A stretch of 64,000 nucleotides of DNA from G041200185 sp041200185 (GTDB lineage: Bacteria > Pseudomonadota > Alphaproteobacteria > BNTO01), in assembly GCA_041200185.1 (NCBI GenBank), contig CP165730.1:558001-622000 (forward strand), written 5' to 3'. The stretch's first letter is position 1. The number at the start of each line of letters is the position of its first letter. A program made the translations under genes and the position numbers. The notes below the pieces were generated by a model. That model searched no databases, was not told where the DNA came from, and saw only the letters and a program-made list of their open reading frames with translations. Positions 8,130-17,862 of this stretch are shown here, piece by piece.

Positions 8130-9503
8130 ATGCGTTCATCTTTCCTCGCTTTCGTTGGACTTAGCTTTATAGGATCTGTATTTGGCACAAATGCGGATAA
8201 TGATGACCCCGTAGAAACGGCATTTGAAGATCTTAAAGAACAGTTGTGTGGAAGGAAAAAGGCTCCATTTTATGTGATTTGCGTTATGAGAAGCGGTAAT
8301 GATCCTTTGAGTAGAGTGGATTTAGAATTCTTGAAGGCAGTACTGCAAAAACTCTTACAAGGTCAACAAGCTGTAGACGTTGAGCAAAGATTAAAACAGG
8401 CTGTTATAAAAATTATGAGTAAGGATTACATGTCATTAGCTACAAAGAAGACGGGAATATCACAAATACAACCAGAACAGGAAGAGGAAGCATTTAATAA
8501 ACATAACTCTTTAGCTCGCTACAAGAGTGATTTTAAAATACAAAAAAGAATAAAATCAATTAGGTCGAATGAAAATTGCAGTCAAGAAGAAGCTATCAAT
8601 TTGTTTATTCAGAGGAGTAATTACAAGCAAATTTTAGAAAAATACTGTCCTCTTATGAAAAACAATATTAGTGACTGTCCTGGTTTTGTTATTTTCAATG
8701 AATACTTCTTTTATGGAGGAGATGACAAAAAGAGAATTGTAGTACCAACTAATTTGGTCAAACATTTTTCCAAATGTTGTTCGAAAATAGATCGTACAAA
8801 GATATGGATGTTTAACTTTCTACAAAAGAGAAAAGTGTTGACAATAAATCAAGATAGTATATACGATAAATTTAATTTATATATCCAGCAAAAGAGATGT
8901 ACAACCTCCATAGAATCCTTACGATATCCGCAGTTTACTGAATTAGTGAACCAAACTATGTACGCAATCGACGGGAGGATCGCAGCAGTTTACAATAAAA
9001 GTACTTACTGCGAGGAAAATGATTCATTTCTGAAGAAGCATAGAGGGTTTTACGATTTTGGGGAATGGAAACTGGTACGGTCCCCAAGTGCAGACACTAG
9101 TGTATTTGAATGTTTAAGTAAAAATATTCAGCCTTGTATTTGTGCTGATTATCCCTACATGATAAATCAAGTCAGGAATGGGAAGACAAAGTTCTTAATA
9201 GTACAGTCTAATACAACACCGCTGTCCTTCGATTCTAAAAGAAGACAACATGACGGTCAACTTCTTGATGAGGTTCATGATATAGATAATTCAAAATATC
9301 CAGAAGCTAATTACCCATTTACTATACACTGTGATCCCAGTTTAATTAACAATGTCAAGAAAAAAGACAACAAACGTACGTCTCTGTCCGGTGTATTCTT
9401 ATACAGCGATCGGGGTAAAATTAAAGCCAAGAAACCTAAGTATACCGCAAAGTTTAATATATATGGAGTTACATATTACATAGAAGTGTATAAGGTTGAT
9501 TGA
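8130..9503 (+). CDS. secreted protein of unknown function, A+T-rich gene
   Basis: Unrecognised 457-residue protein with a short signal peptide (MRSSFLAFVGLSFIGSVFG). It is rich in Lys, Asn, Cys and Tyr, with paired cysteines (YCPLM, KCCSK, PCICADYPY) that could form disulfides after export. No catalytic motif is seen. The start at 8130 has no clear Shine-Dalgarno but begins the signal peptide. The gene is visibly more A+T-rich than tamB or era, and its codon use differs from the housekeeping genes, consistent with foreign origin or relaxed selection. It is followed 70 bases later by another secreted orphan on the same strand. Confidence 0.75.
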   Translation: MRSSFLAFVGLSFIGSVFGTNADNDDPVETAFEDLKEQLCGRKKAPFYVICVMRSGNDPLSRVDLEFLKAVLQKLLQGQQAVDVEQRLKQAVIKIMSKDYMSLATKKTGISQIQPEQEEEAFNKHNSLARYKSDFKIQKRIKSIRSNENCSQEEAINLFIQRSNYKQILEKYCPLMKNNISDCPGFVIFNEYFFYGGDDKKRIVVPTNLVKHFSKCCSKIDRTKIWMFNFLQKRKVLTINQDSIYDKFNLYIQQKRCTTSIESLRYPQFTELVNQTMYAIDGRIAAVYNKSTYCEENDSFLKKHRGFYDFGEWKLVRSPSADTSVFECLSKNIQPCICADYPYMINQVRNGKTKFLIVQSNTTPLSFDSKRRQHDGQLLDEVHDIDNSKYPEANYPFTIHCDPSLINNVKKKDNKRTSLSGVFLYSDRGKIKAKKPKYTAKFNIYGVTYYIEVYKVD

Positions 9504-9573
9504 CAGAGTTGTTTTTTGATTGGTATCATCTAAGGTGTGTCTATAGTTTATTTTGGTCAGGAGCAAATAGGTA

Positions 9574-10218
9574 ATGATTGAATATAAGGGGATTCTCTTT
9601 GCAAATTTCATTCTCGGATGTGCGTCCCACGCCGGGATCTATGGTTTTTTTAACTTAACTCAACAACCGGTTAGGCTATCACTTGAAGATGCCGGCGGTT
9701 GTGATATACAGGAGGTTCTGATTGAAAATGGAGAAGTCAAGGGCGGACCATTCTTCGTGCTAGATGCCAGAAAATGCATGGAAATGAGTAGGCGTGAGCT
9801 AGGAAATGATCAAGGGGTTCTATTTAGAATTACGTTCAACTACACGAAACAGGATTTCCCAATTTTTAAAATCGAAACAGAAGAAGGGAAGGCAGTAGGG
9901 TACACGCTTTCGAGTTTGCCAAAAACAGAAAAGAGTGAAACCGTTAGGATCCTTCAGGATTTTGGGAGTTTCCAGTCGTCAAATTACAAACAATATCTAG
10001 AAGCTAAAGAGATGGAATTTACCTACATGGCTATCGTCTTGGAGCCAGCAATGAAAGACGGTTCACAAGGGATTGAGAAAGAGAAAGCCAGCTCACAAAA
10101 GTCATCCAGCTCACAAGAAGAGGATGTGAATAACGATAGTGCAGCGGAAGTGGATGAAGTTAAGTATAAAAATACGACTGACGAACAACATGTTGTGACA
10201 TGCTGCCAGATTTATTAG
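9574..10218 (+). CDS. secreted protein of unknown function, C-terminal CCQIY
   Basis: Unrecognised 214-residue protein. The N-terminus MIEYKGILFANFILGCASHA can act as a signal peptide; AGGAG at 9560-9564 is nine bases before the ATG. The middle looks beta-rich. Residues from about 165 form a low-complexity Ser/Gln/Glu/Asp linker (KASSQKSSSSQEED). The last five residues are CCQIY, which loosely resembles a CaaX box or a di-cysteine lipidation site. That reading is speculative. A good terminator follows at 10272, so this gene, perhaps with the one before, ends a transcript. Confidence 0.7.
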   Translation: MIEYKGILFANFILGCASHAGIYGFFNLTQQPVRLSLEDAGGCDIQEVLIENGEVKGGPFFVLDARKCMEMSRRELGNDQGVLFRITFNYTKQDFPIFKIETEEGKAVGYTLSSLPKTEKSETVRILQDFGSFQSSNYKQYLEAKEMEFTYMAIVLEPAMKDGSQGIEKEKASSQKSSSSQEEDVNNDSAAEVDEVKYKNTTDEQHVVTCCQIY

Positions 10219-10271
10219 GTCAATACGCATCACCATTTGCCGTAGGGGAGGCCCCAGAAGGGTAGGGGGCT

Positions 10272-10297
10272 CCGGCGGGTGTGGCGCGCCGGTTTTT
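10272..10297 (+). terminator. Rho-independent terminator
   Basis: CCGGCG (10272-10277), nine-base loop, CGCCGG (10287-10292), then TTTTT (10293-10297). A G+C stem plus T-run 54 bases after the stop of the 9574 gene. Confidence 0.8.
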
Positions 10298-10372
10298 GTT
10301 GCTGCCACCACAGTCCTCTTAAGCGAATTAGTAGGCTGTTTTCTCATGAGGGCTAGTTCCGCTAATTTTGTG

Positions 10373-10915
10373 CTAAGCGGGATCGTACAACCGCTGCATG
10401 AAGGAGGTCAGTAAACCTAAGAGTTTTTGTTTTTGAGATGTATAAAATTGAGGCCAGTTGTTGACGCTCATCTGAGCTAGGAATATGGGTTCATTTTCAT
10501 TCATAAGCCCGTTGATAGATCGGGGCTGGTTTTTAGCGAGTTCATTAACCTGTTGTGCCAGAATAGCGAGCTGTTCGTATTGGCGCCCCTGAAGAGGTTG
10601 ATATATCTCCTCGACTTGTCGGACGAGGTCTTCGAATTTTTCTAAAAAAGTGCGAGCCTTTAAATTGTTCTCTGTTATTTTTGTTTCGAATAAACGTCTT
10701 GTAGTTCTGATATTTTTAAGATCAATATAAATAAAATCATCGCCAAACAGGTTCTTGTCTTGATGACGACATGAAAAAGATTCATCAGGAGAACGCATTT
10801 CTTTGCGGTTAATATTCCACTCCCAGTATCCGAGAGCATTAAGGGCTTGGCTGCCCTCTCCTTTGGCGAGCAACACCGAAAATGTTAAAAAGACCGCTAT
10901 CGCTCGTAAAAACAT
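10373..10915 (-). CDS. small secreted helical protein, unknown
   Basis: Unrecognised 180-residue protein. The start at 10915 follows AGGAG and yields a signal peptide (MFLRAIAVFLTFSVLLAKGEG). An earlier in-frame ATG at 11005 would add 30 residues ahead of it and lacks a ribosome site. The mature part is mostly amphipathic helix (residues about 60-170, with LVRQVEEIYQPL and LAQQVNELAKNQ). It is transcribed away from tamB, so the two may share the intergenic regulatory region. Confidence 0.7.
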   Translation of the reverse strand: MFLRAIAVFLTFSVLLAKGEGSQALNALGYWEWNINRKEMRSPDESFSCRHQDKNLFGDDFIYIDLKNIRTTRRLFETKITENNLKARTFLEKFEDLVRQVEEIYQPLQGRQYEQLAILAQQVNELAKNQPRSINGLMNENEPIFLAQMSVNNWPQFYTSQKQKLLGLLTSFMQRLYDPA

Positions 10916-11090
10916 ACTTTCTCCTATAAAACTCCCCTTCCTCTTGAAGGTAGCACGTATCGGATGGTCGAGCATCGCTGGTCTATGAACTTTTGAGGCA
11001 TGCATTAACCCTGGATCAAAGAGTTACATTTGTTTTCTACGCTGGGACTTTGTAGACTGTAGGATGCTTTTCTTATAGCGTGCACACCTC

Positions 11091-14000
11091 TTGAAAGCTG
11101 TCATCTTCCGCAGTTTGGCTCTTGTCCTCAAGCCGTTAGAAATCCTCTTTTCAATTATTGTAGGAGTTGTTGCGGTTTATGGAGTGGCTTTGTGGTTCGA
11201 TGTGCCTCAGATGATCCTCAATTCTTGGATATCATCGAAATTACCATCTGGCCTGACTGTGCATCTTGGCTCGATTTCAGGAGTTTTTCCTTTATCGTTT
11301 CGCATGGCATCCCTTCGTATAGCGAAAGAACGTAAGCAAATCGTTTGCAACAACATCGAGGTAACGTACCTGTGGCCCCAAAACGCTTTTTCGGCTCACG
11401 TTGCCGAAGTGCAGTACAAGGTGGATTCGCCGGATAAGCAGTTGGAGACAGAGACGTTGCCTGTTAGGGATACGATCGCAAAAACTCAGGTCCTTGAGCA
11501 ACGACCTGAGTCTCCACTTTCCGGAGAGATGTTGCTTCCTATCACGGCCATTTTTGACGGTCAAACATCTCATCCAGATCTAAATGATTCCATAGAAAGG
11601 GTTTATAAACTTATTCCTCAGATTTGCATAATTCTTCAAAAACAGAGATTCCTTCACTCTTTAAAAATTGAGTCTTTGTGTAATAGGAGTCACTCTATTG
11701 AGGCAAATTTAGAGTATTCATTAACTCAAAATCATCTTCTGCATGTGAGGTGCCAAGTTCCTCAAGGTTTTTATTCTGTGCACCTTCAAGGTCTTCGACA
11801 AGATAATGCTTCTCCTCAGTTTGATTACGAAACAAACATCGCCAATCACCACAACAAGTTCAAAGTTTGTGGCCAAGTTGTTCTTGATGCGTCCGAGTGG
11901 CGGATTAGCAGTCGAGTCGTAAAAAGTTCCCTTCAAAATTTGGAAGAGGGGAGGGTGGTTGTTAAGATATATCCCCAGCTAGTTCTCGATTTTCTTCAAG
12001 GACAAACGGCGCCGCCAGCTCCTTTTTGTGTGGAAAAACCTATCGTTCGCTTGGATGCTGCTTTTCCACGCAGTCAAGATTTACCTCTTTTTCAAGTAGC
12101 TCTTACAGCACAGAAAACACTTCATGTGACATGTCTACGCAACAGCCTCGCTAACTTATTAAATCTTAATTCGTATCAAGTTTTTCCTTGTGCTCAGAAC
12201 GAAAAGGACGTCGTAGCACGTGCGACCGTTAGGCTAGGATCAACAACAACGATAGACGTTGAGGCTGCTCTTTCGGAGGAGGAACGCCTTCATTGTGTAG
12301 GAACTTACCATGATAAGACCGTTATCTTGTCGAACGTAGAAGGACAGTGGAGGGGGCGTCGTTTTGCGTGCTCACCCCTCACCTACGATGTAAAAAAGAA
12401 GGTTCTACACCCATTTAAACTCAACATCGGACCCTATGCTTTGGCAACAACTGCGTTCTCTAGGGAAGGGGAGGGTGGTGCCCCCAACAAAATCACTTTA
12501 AATCCCATTAGTTTGGAAAACCAGCAGATCGATTTTGGAACTCTGTCATGTGAAGGTAAATTACTACGATCAACGCAAGAACACTCCTGGGAGGCACAGC
12601 TTGCCTTTCATCTGCACCCGTCGGTTCTAGCCAAGGGAAGAAAAAAGCCTCTTTGTTGCGAGGCCAAGGGAGCACTCTTGGTATCCCCTCAGCGCCTTGT
12701 CCTAGAGAAAACCATTGTGGGAACAGGCCAGAAATCTCCTAGCGAGTCCCGACTAGCAGTTGATCTTGAAATATCCAACTGCAGAGAAGTGCCTACGTGG
12801 AGAGAGTTAGGAAGGGCGCTCAGGCTGTGCGCGCAGGGGTCACAAAGTCTTCAAGAGGCCTCTCTGCGCCAGGATTTTAAACTGCGTGGCAGTGTTAACG
12901 GCAAGATCGACCTTAGGCCCATTACAATTTTCCTGAATACAGGAGATCGCATCTCAGGGATTGTAACGTCTCGATTGAGCCTCACTGGTGATCTGCAAAA
13001 CCCGCTTTTTCAAGGCACCTTTTGCTTGACTGACGGCTACTACGAAAATGTTGGCAATGGGGTTGTCCTAAAAGATGTAGCTTTACAAGCCGTTGGCGCG
13101 CCTGGTGGGCTTGATATCCAAGCTATACGTCTCAATGACGGAGCGAGTCAGAAACACAAGTTTTCGACATTTTCTATTCAACAACCTCCCGTCGGCTGTG
13201 CAGGAGGGCGGGGATACGTATCATTCTTCTCGTCAGCTCCTCACCGCGCATGGGATCCACGAATGGGGATTTTTCTGAACTGTCAGTCTATGCAAGTGGC
13301 CTATGCAGAACTCGTCAAAGCTCGTGCAACGGGAAGACTCCAACTAGAAGGCCCTCTTACAGGACTATCGACTTCTCCTGTTGTAACGGGGGATGTCCAT
13401 ATTGATGCTATGGAGATCTCTGTCTCCACCTCGGAAGTAGCACCTGAACAAGAAGAATCGTGGAAAATCATCGAAAAAAACAGCAAAAACTCAAAACGCG
13501 CAGTGTCGTCAAAAACATCTCTTCAGCAGCCACCTCGTTCCTCCCTTACGAGCGGTCCTCACCACTTCGGTATGAATATCCTTCTCCGTGCTGATTCATC
13601 TTCACGCGTTGTTGTTGTCGACAGCGGATTAGAATGTCATCTTTCGGGTGATATGGTCGCCAAGGGGCCTATGACCGACGCCTATCTCATTGGCTCAATG
13701 CAGGTTGATAAACACAAAAATAGCCACTACAACCTCTTTGGTAAGGTCATGAAAGTTTCAAAGGGAGAGATCATCTACGACGAAAAGCAAATCAATGATC
13801 CATTTCTCGATTTAACCTTGGTTTTGGTACTGAATGGCGTAGAGATTTTTGCTCGTCTATCGGGTCGATTGTCCGCACTTGAAATGAATCTTTGGTCAAA
13901 TCCGTCTTTGTCGACCGATGAGATCTTGTCTTTTGTCCTTTTCCAGCAAAGCCTGATAGACCTTACTGAACAACAAAACCGACAAGTTAAGGCTGTTTCT

Positions 14001-14297
14001 TCTCAGATTGTGGCGGGCTCTTTTGGTTTTCTTGATTTTATGAGAAGTCGACTTAAGCTAGACTCCATTGATCTTATCGAAGCGCAGGACCCGGGAACAG
14101 GGGAAACAAGCCAAAGCCTCCGTCTTGGAAAATCCCTCAAGAATGTACGAGTTTTTTACGACAAAGACCTTGCCACAAAAAATGATAGTAAAGTAACGGT
14201 GCAGTACAACGTTACACCAGAAATTAGCTTTAACTCCAGCATTTCAACGGCCAAAGAGAACTCTGGTTTCGGCGTGCAGTGGATGAAACGGTATTGA
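11091..14297 (+). CDS. tamB: TamB, inner-membrane-anchored envelope bridge protein
   Basis: TamB forms a hydrophobic groove spanning the periplasm and helps lipid transport and, with TamA, assembly of outer-membrane proteins. The 1068-residue product has an N-terminal membrane segment (about 8-33) followed by long beta-strand-rich sequence and the C-terminal TamB/DUF490 domain (about 790-1068), ending in the aromatic QWMKRY typical of the family. The start must be TTG at 11091: an in-frame TAG lies 15 bases upstream and no earlier ATG or GTG exists. No Shine-Dalgarno is evident. tamA is not adjacent, which is unusual because the two are commonly paired. Confidence 0.93.
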   Translation: MKAVIFRSLALVLKPLEILFSIIVGVVAVYGVALWFDVPQMILNSWISSKLPSGLTVHLGSISGVFPLSFRMASLRIAKERKQIVCNNIEVTYLWPQNAFSAHVAEVQYKVDSPDKQLETETLPVRDTIAKTQVLEQRPESPLSGEMLLPITAIFDGQTSHPDLNDSIERVYKLIPQICIILQKQRFLHSLKIESLCNRSHSIEANLEYSLTQNHLLHVRCQVPQGFYSVHLQGLRQDNASPQFDYETNIANHHNKFKVCGQVVLDASEWRISSRVVKSSLQNLEEGRVVVKIYPQLVLDFLQGQTAPPAPFCVEKPIVRLDAAFPRSQDLPLFQVALTAQKTLHVTCLRNSLANLLNLNSYQVFPCAQNEKDVVARATVRLGSTTTIDVEAALSEEERLHCVGTYHDKTVILSNVEGQWRGRRFACSPLTYDVKKKVLHPFKLNIGPYALATTAFSREGEGGAPNKITLNPISLENQQIDFGTLSCEGKLLRSTQEHSWEAQLAFHLHPSVLAKGRKKPLCCEAKGALLVSPQRLVLEKTIVGTGQKSPSESRLAVDLEISNCREVPTWRELGRALRLCAQGSQSLQEASLRQDFKLRGSVNGKIDLRPITIFLNTGDRISGIVTSRLSLTGDLQNPLFQGTFCLTDGYYENVGNGVVLKDVALQAVGAPGGLDIQAIRLNDGASQKHKFSTFSIQQPPVGCAGGRGYVSFFSSAPHRAWDPRMGIFLNCQSMQVAYAELVKARATGRLQLEGPLTGLSTSPVVTGDVHIDAMEISVSTSEVAPEQEESWKIIEKNSKNSKRAVSSKTSLQQPPRSSLTSGPHHFGMNILLRADSSSRVVVVDSGLECHLSGDMVAKGPMTDAYLIGSMQVDKHKNSHYNLFGKVMKVSKGEIIYDEKQINDPFLDLTLVLVLNGVEIFARLSGRLSALEMNLWSNPSLSTDEILSFVLFQQSLIDLTEQQNRQVKAVSSQIVAGSFGFLDFMRSRLKLDSIDLIEAQDPGTGETSQSLRLGKSLKNVRVFYDKDLATKNDSKVTVQYNVTPEISFNSSISTAKENSGFGVQWMKRY

Positions 14298-14608
14298 GTC
14301 GCGTAGATCGAGAGAACAAAGTCCATCATTCGCAATTCAAAAGTACCCTCTCTTTTACCTACGTTCGACCCTTTACAAATATTAAGGATGAGGTTAGTTA
14401 TGAATTCTATTTCAAAATCTTCTAGATTCACATGCTCCGGTGTACAACGTCTCTCAAATTCCAGATTTAGGGGTCAAACCCTGATACCGAGTCGGCGTTG
14501 TGACTGACTGGCTTTCACCTCCGATCCCACCATCTGCACTTGTATCGATATATGATCGTTAAACATCAAAAACTCAAGAAAATACAAATAGGTACTCTTA
14601 TGAATAAA
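14298..14608. other. spacer between convergent tamB and popZ
   Basis: I see no gene, clear terminator or repeat in these 311 bases; short open frames have no ribosome site. Confidence 0.5.
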
Positions 14609-15247
14609 CTAATTCTCCTGACTTTGAAGGACAGTTTTTGTGAGCTTTTCAACTTCCTTTTGGACGATAGTCTCGACAATCGATTGAAGATTCTTATCGA
14701 GCCAAGAGTGGATAGCTGCTTGGAGCGTTGTCTCCACAAAAGAATCAAGGCTTTGCCGTTGCGTCGCTTTGTGATCAGCGGCAGATTGCTCTTTAGCTAA
14801 AGTTCGTATTGTTTCAAGATAAGCCTTCATGGTGCGAGTCGAGGAATCCTCTGGAGACGGAACAGAGTCTTGATCTTCTTTAGTTATCTTATTCTGTTCC
14901 GAAGGTAGAAAAGGGGACTCATGGGCGGCATTTCCCTCCTGTAAGTCATCCTCTTGCTGGTCCAGCGCAACATCCCTTTGGCGTTCAGCTTGTGCCTTGC
15001 GAATAAAGTCGGGCATATCTAAATCTTTCAAGGCCTGAATCTTGTCTTCAGTTGCTCTATTCTGCCCAACTGTTGTAGGGGGAAGAGGAAACACAGGAGC
15101 CAACCTCACAACACCTGAATCATCAGCCGTCTGAGGACGCTCTTCTTGTTCTACGGGCTCAGGCTTCTTTTCCTCTCCCGCGACGAACTTCTTGATAGAA
15201 CTCAAAATGTCATTCATCGATAATTCTTCAGAAGACTGACCGGCCAT
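14609..15247 (-). CDS. popZ: PopZ-like polar organising protein (DUF2497)
   Basis: Alphaproteobacterial scaffold that forms a matrix at cell poles and recruits ParB and cell-cycle regulators. The 212-residue product has the diagnostic plan: a short N-terminal helix (LSMNDILSSIKKFV, about 9-22), a long acidic Pro/Glu/Gln-rich disordered linker, and a conserved helical C-terminus (LDSFVETTLQAAIHSWLDKN..., after about 165) for self-assembly. I start at 15247; a second ATG at 15256 sits directly against the AAGGA ribosome site with no spacing. It is convergent with tamB. Confidence 0.9.
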   Translation of the reverse strand: MAGQSSEELSMNDILSSIKKFVAGEEKKPEPVEQEERPQTADDSGVVRLAPVFPLPPTTVGQNRATEDKIQALKDLDMPDFIRKAQAERQRDVALDQQEDDLQEGNAAHESPFLPSEQNKITKEDQDSVPSPEDSSTRTMKAYLETIRTLAKEQSAADHKATQRQSLDSFVETTLQAAIHSWLDKNLQSIVETIVQKEVEKLTKTVLQSQEN

Positions 15248-15518
15248 GAGAATCATTCCTTAATCGCAAGACATAGTTGAGTGTAGCTTATGTTGACGCT
15301 AAAGTCGAGAAGTAAATTTAAGTTTTACTAAAAAATATTCAAAAGCACAGAGAAAAAGCAGGATAAATAAATTTTTAGCTCAGTCCAATAGAATCTTCCA
15401 GAATAAGCAACTAAACCGAAGACGAGCTGATACCCGAGAGGGGCCCATGGTCAGCGTATGTTGCTACCAGAAAAGTAGTGCCACCTCAATCTTTATCACA
15501 ACTTAATTGTTGTGATTC

Positions 15519-16199
15519 TCAGTGATTCTCATCTTCAGTCGAGACTGGAGAAGAGCTGTCAGAGGACGATAGGTACTTATCCAGGCGTGCTGGTAAATAA
15601 GGCAAAAGTCCATTCTTAAAGTCAAATTCGTCTGTGCCGATTTGAAATCCTAAGCGAGAGAGCAAAATTTTAGAGAGATCCGTCACATTTTGCAGAGCTA
15701 AATGAGTGTGGAAAAGCTTGTCCGATTGTATGCTCATCGTTTCTCTTAATCCATCCCTTTGGGCGTTAGCGGCCTCGTCGATAAGAAAAGTCAGGTTATC
15801 GAGTGAATGGATATTATAGAAAAAATTGGCCCCCACATCTTGAGAACGAATCCAATTAACGAGAGCCTTATTATTTTCGACTTTTTTGACATTTAATATC
15901 ACTTGTTGGATTAATTGTAGACGCGTCAAACCATACCAAGTCGTACCCTGATTCAAGTCAATCCAAATCTCACTATAAGGTTTGCCAATAGACTCTTTGT
16001 CCTCAGAACTTAGGTGGCCCCGAGCGTTAATGCTAGAGCCCCACAGTTCGTATAACGTTGATTGATAGTCCTTCTTTTGTTCTTGTGTCAACTCGGGGAT
16101 CGATCCCTGAACATCCTGTGATGACGCCTGTATTTGACATACTCCTATCCCCGCGAAGGAAGCGATGAGGGCTCGGCTTACTAATTTAAGATATTGCAT
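15519..16199 (-). CDS. secreted protein of unknown function
   Basis: Unrecognised 226-residue protein. It has a signal peptide (MQYLKLVSRALIASFAGIGVCQIQA) and a good ribosome site (AGGAG nine bases upstream). The mature protein is mainly helical with an acidic Ser-rich tail (SSSDSSSPVSTEDENH). No active-site motif is seen. It is the downstream neighbour, on the same strand, of the tandem pair at 16335-17322. Confidence 0.72.
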   Translation of the reverse strand: MQYLKLVSRALIASFAGIGVCQIQASSQDVQGSIPELTQEQKKDYQSTLYELWGSSINARGHLSSEDKESIGKPYSEIWIDLNQGTTWYGLTRLQLIQQVILNVKKVENNKALVNWIRSQDVGANFFYNIHSLDNLTFLIDEAANAQRDGLRETMSIQSDKLFHTHLALQNVTDLSKILLSRLGFQIGTDEFDFKNGLLPYLPARLDKYLSSSDSSSPVSTEDENH

Positions 16200-16334
16200 G
16201 GCAAAAATCTCCTAATAAAAGACAGTAACTAATTATGAATATCACATAAAATGCGCACCTGTCAAGTGACAGAACATGTTTTTTAGAGCTAGCAAGAACC
16301 TCATTTGTGTGCGCAATTATTTAGATAGAAACTC

Positions 16335-16757
16335 TAGGTCTGAAGATGAGAGAAGACCTCATTATCCTGGATGTTCATGTAAGGCAAGTCTCTTTCCACA
16401 ATCTCCATATAGTTCTCGGCCAGAAAGCAATCCACCACAAAACGGCCCGCTTGCGTTTTTGCATAACGTGCCGCGCTTACGATGAGCTGCGTTTGATTTT
16501 GGTTAAGATGAAGCCCTTCAACAGCCTTTCGTAATTGGACAGACGAATTTGAAGTTTGAACATCTCCTGGATTTTCAGGAAAGAGGAAGGATCGTACGAT
16601 TTCGTTGATGTTATCACCATTTGTGGTCAGCCACTGTGGAACATTCGCCTAGTCAAACTTTAGGTGTTCGTAGAAGCCAATCAGAGCAAGCTTGGCTTCT
16701 GCGCAAGCATGCTTAAAGTCCAATCGCTTTTCTGTAAGCTGATTTTCTTCCGATACT
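16335..16757 (-). pseudogene. decayed tandem copy of the 16756-17322 gene
   Basis: One minus-strand frame read from about 16757 to a TAG at 16335-16337 matches the adjacent gene. The strip EKRLDFKHACAEAKLALIGFYEHLKFD is followed by an in-frame TAG and then ANVPQWLTTNGDNINEIV, against the intact copy's LALLGFEDELGFDRLNVPQWLVASGDSINEAI. The stop replaces the Arg codon between FD and the next residue. The copy lacks the signal-peptide half and begins right at the end of the intact gene, as expected of a truncated tandem duplication. The part downstream of the stop is otherwise open, so decay is fairly recent. Confidence 0.8.
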
Positions 16758-17322
16758 AGAGGTTAATATGTCGATCTTGACCTGCTCCGGCACGTCGTTC
16801 AATGTAATGCTCTACCGCAGTGGGAGAACTGTAATCATGAGCTCGCCGAGCTGCTCTAATTAAACGATCTATTTTATCCGCGTCTAAACCAAGGCGGCGA
16901 ATACTTTGTTCGTATTCATCGTAATTTGGTGTTTCCACCAAAACGTAACTTTGTATCGCTTCATTTATGCTATCACCGCTGGCAACAAGCCACTGAGGGA
17001 CATTTAGACGATCAAACCCCAACTCATCCTCGAATCCGAGTAAGGCGAGCCGCATAGCAAAGCCAGCTCTGCTGATCATATCTTGCTCTTGAACGGATAG
17101 CTGTTCTAGATCCGTATGTACAGTGGTTGTTACGGGAACTTTTTTAAAGAAGCTGAATAACCACTCTTGGGGATCATCATCATAAATAAAACATGCAATC
17201 ACCGTAGTAGACTGTCCTGGTTCGGTCCCGATTTCAAGATGCACACTCCTCTGTGAAGCATTCAACGCCTCCCCTGATAAGACAACACTAGTTCCTAGCA
17301 TAAAAGGTAAAATTTTGATCAT
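16756..17322 (-). CDS. secreted protein of unknown function with tandem pseudogene
   Basis: Unrecognised 188-residue protein with a signal peptide (MIKILPFMLGTSVVLSGEALNA). GAGGT lies 11 bases before the ATG. The middle carries LGFDRLNVPQWLVASGDSINEAI, which is conserved in the adjoining decayed copy and so probably marks the functional core. The C-terminal half is an acidic and basic helical region ending RRAGAGQDRHINL. The existence of a second, broken copy shows that this is a duplicating family, typical of lineage-specific exported proteins. Confidence 0.75.
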   Translation of the reverse strand: MIKILPFMLGTSVVLSGEALNASQRSVHLEIGTEPGQSTTVIACFIYDDDPQEWLFSFFKKVPVTTTVHTDLEQLSVQEQDMISRAGFAMRLALLGFEDELGFDRLNVPQWLVASGDSINEAIQSYVLVETPNYDEYEQSIRRLGLDADKIDRLIRAARRAHDYSSPTAVEHYIERRAGAGQDRHINL

Positions 17323-17862
17323 ATTTTAATCAAACCTCACCATTAATTTTAGAAAAACCACCAACCGCGCTTAAGTTTAGCATTTTATTTTGCTAAGGAA
17401 AAGATATTTAACTTTAGTCGACCATCTTTTTGTACTATCTCAATGTTTCCGCAGGCTAGATCAATGGCTCCACAATGAAAGCAAGCGAACAAATTCTAGC
17501 TTGCATGAACCAATGAAGAGGCTTAACTTGTGAGCGATCGCGCCTGTTATCTGCTGGTTATAGACGTGGTTAAATCCGATAAGGCTAGAATTCTATCTAA
17601 TTTTTTTCCTATTCTTTTTCATTTTTATGATCATAGGATTGTAGTACGTCACAATGCTTTCAGCGAGCGATATCATCCGCAACAGAACAGACATTTTTGA
17701 TGACGGCATTAACATCTTTTCGACTTTCCCGGCATCGTTTCTAGCGTACACTACGTATTTCACCATCGATAAATTCTATGCTCTCAGTTCCCTTGACTGC
17801 GCACAGCGTCGAGCATGACTTTAGCTTTATTCCTATAAAGCCGGCGATGGAACTCCTGAGCA
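17323..17862. other. 540-bp region without a supported gene
   Basis: A few short open frames occur on both strands, for example a GTG-started frame from 17530, but none has a ribosome site or recognisable sequence. It may hold the remains of an older gene. Confidence 0.4.
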
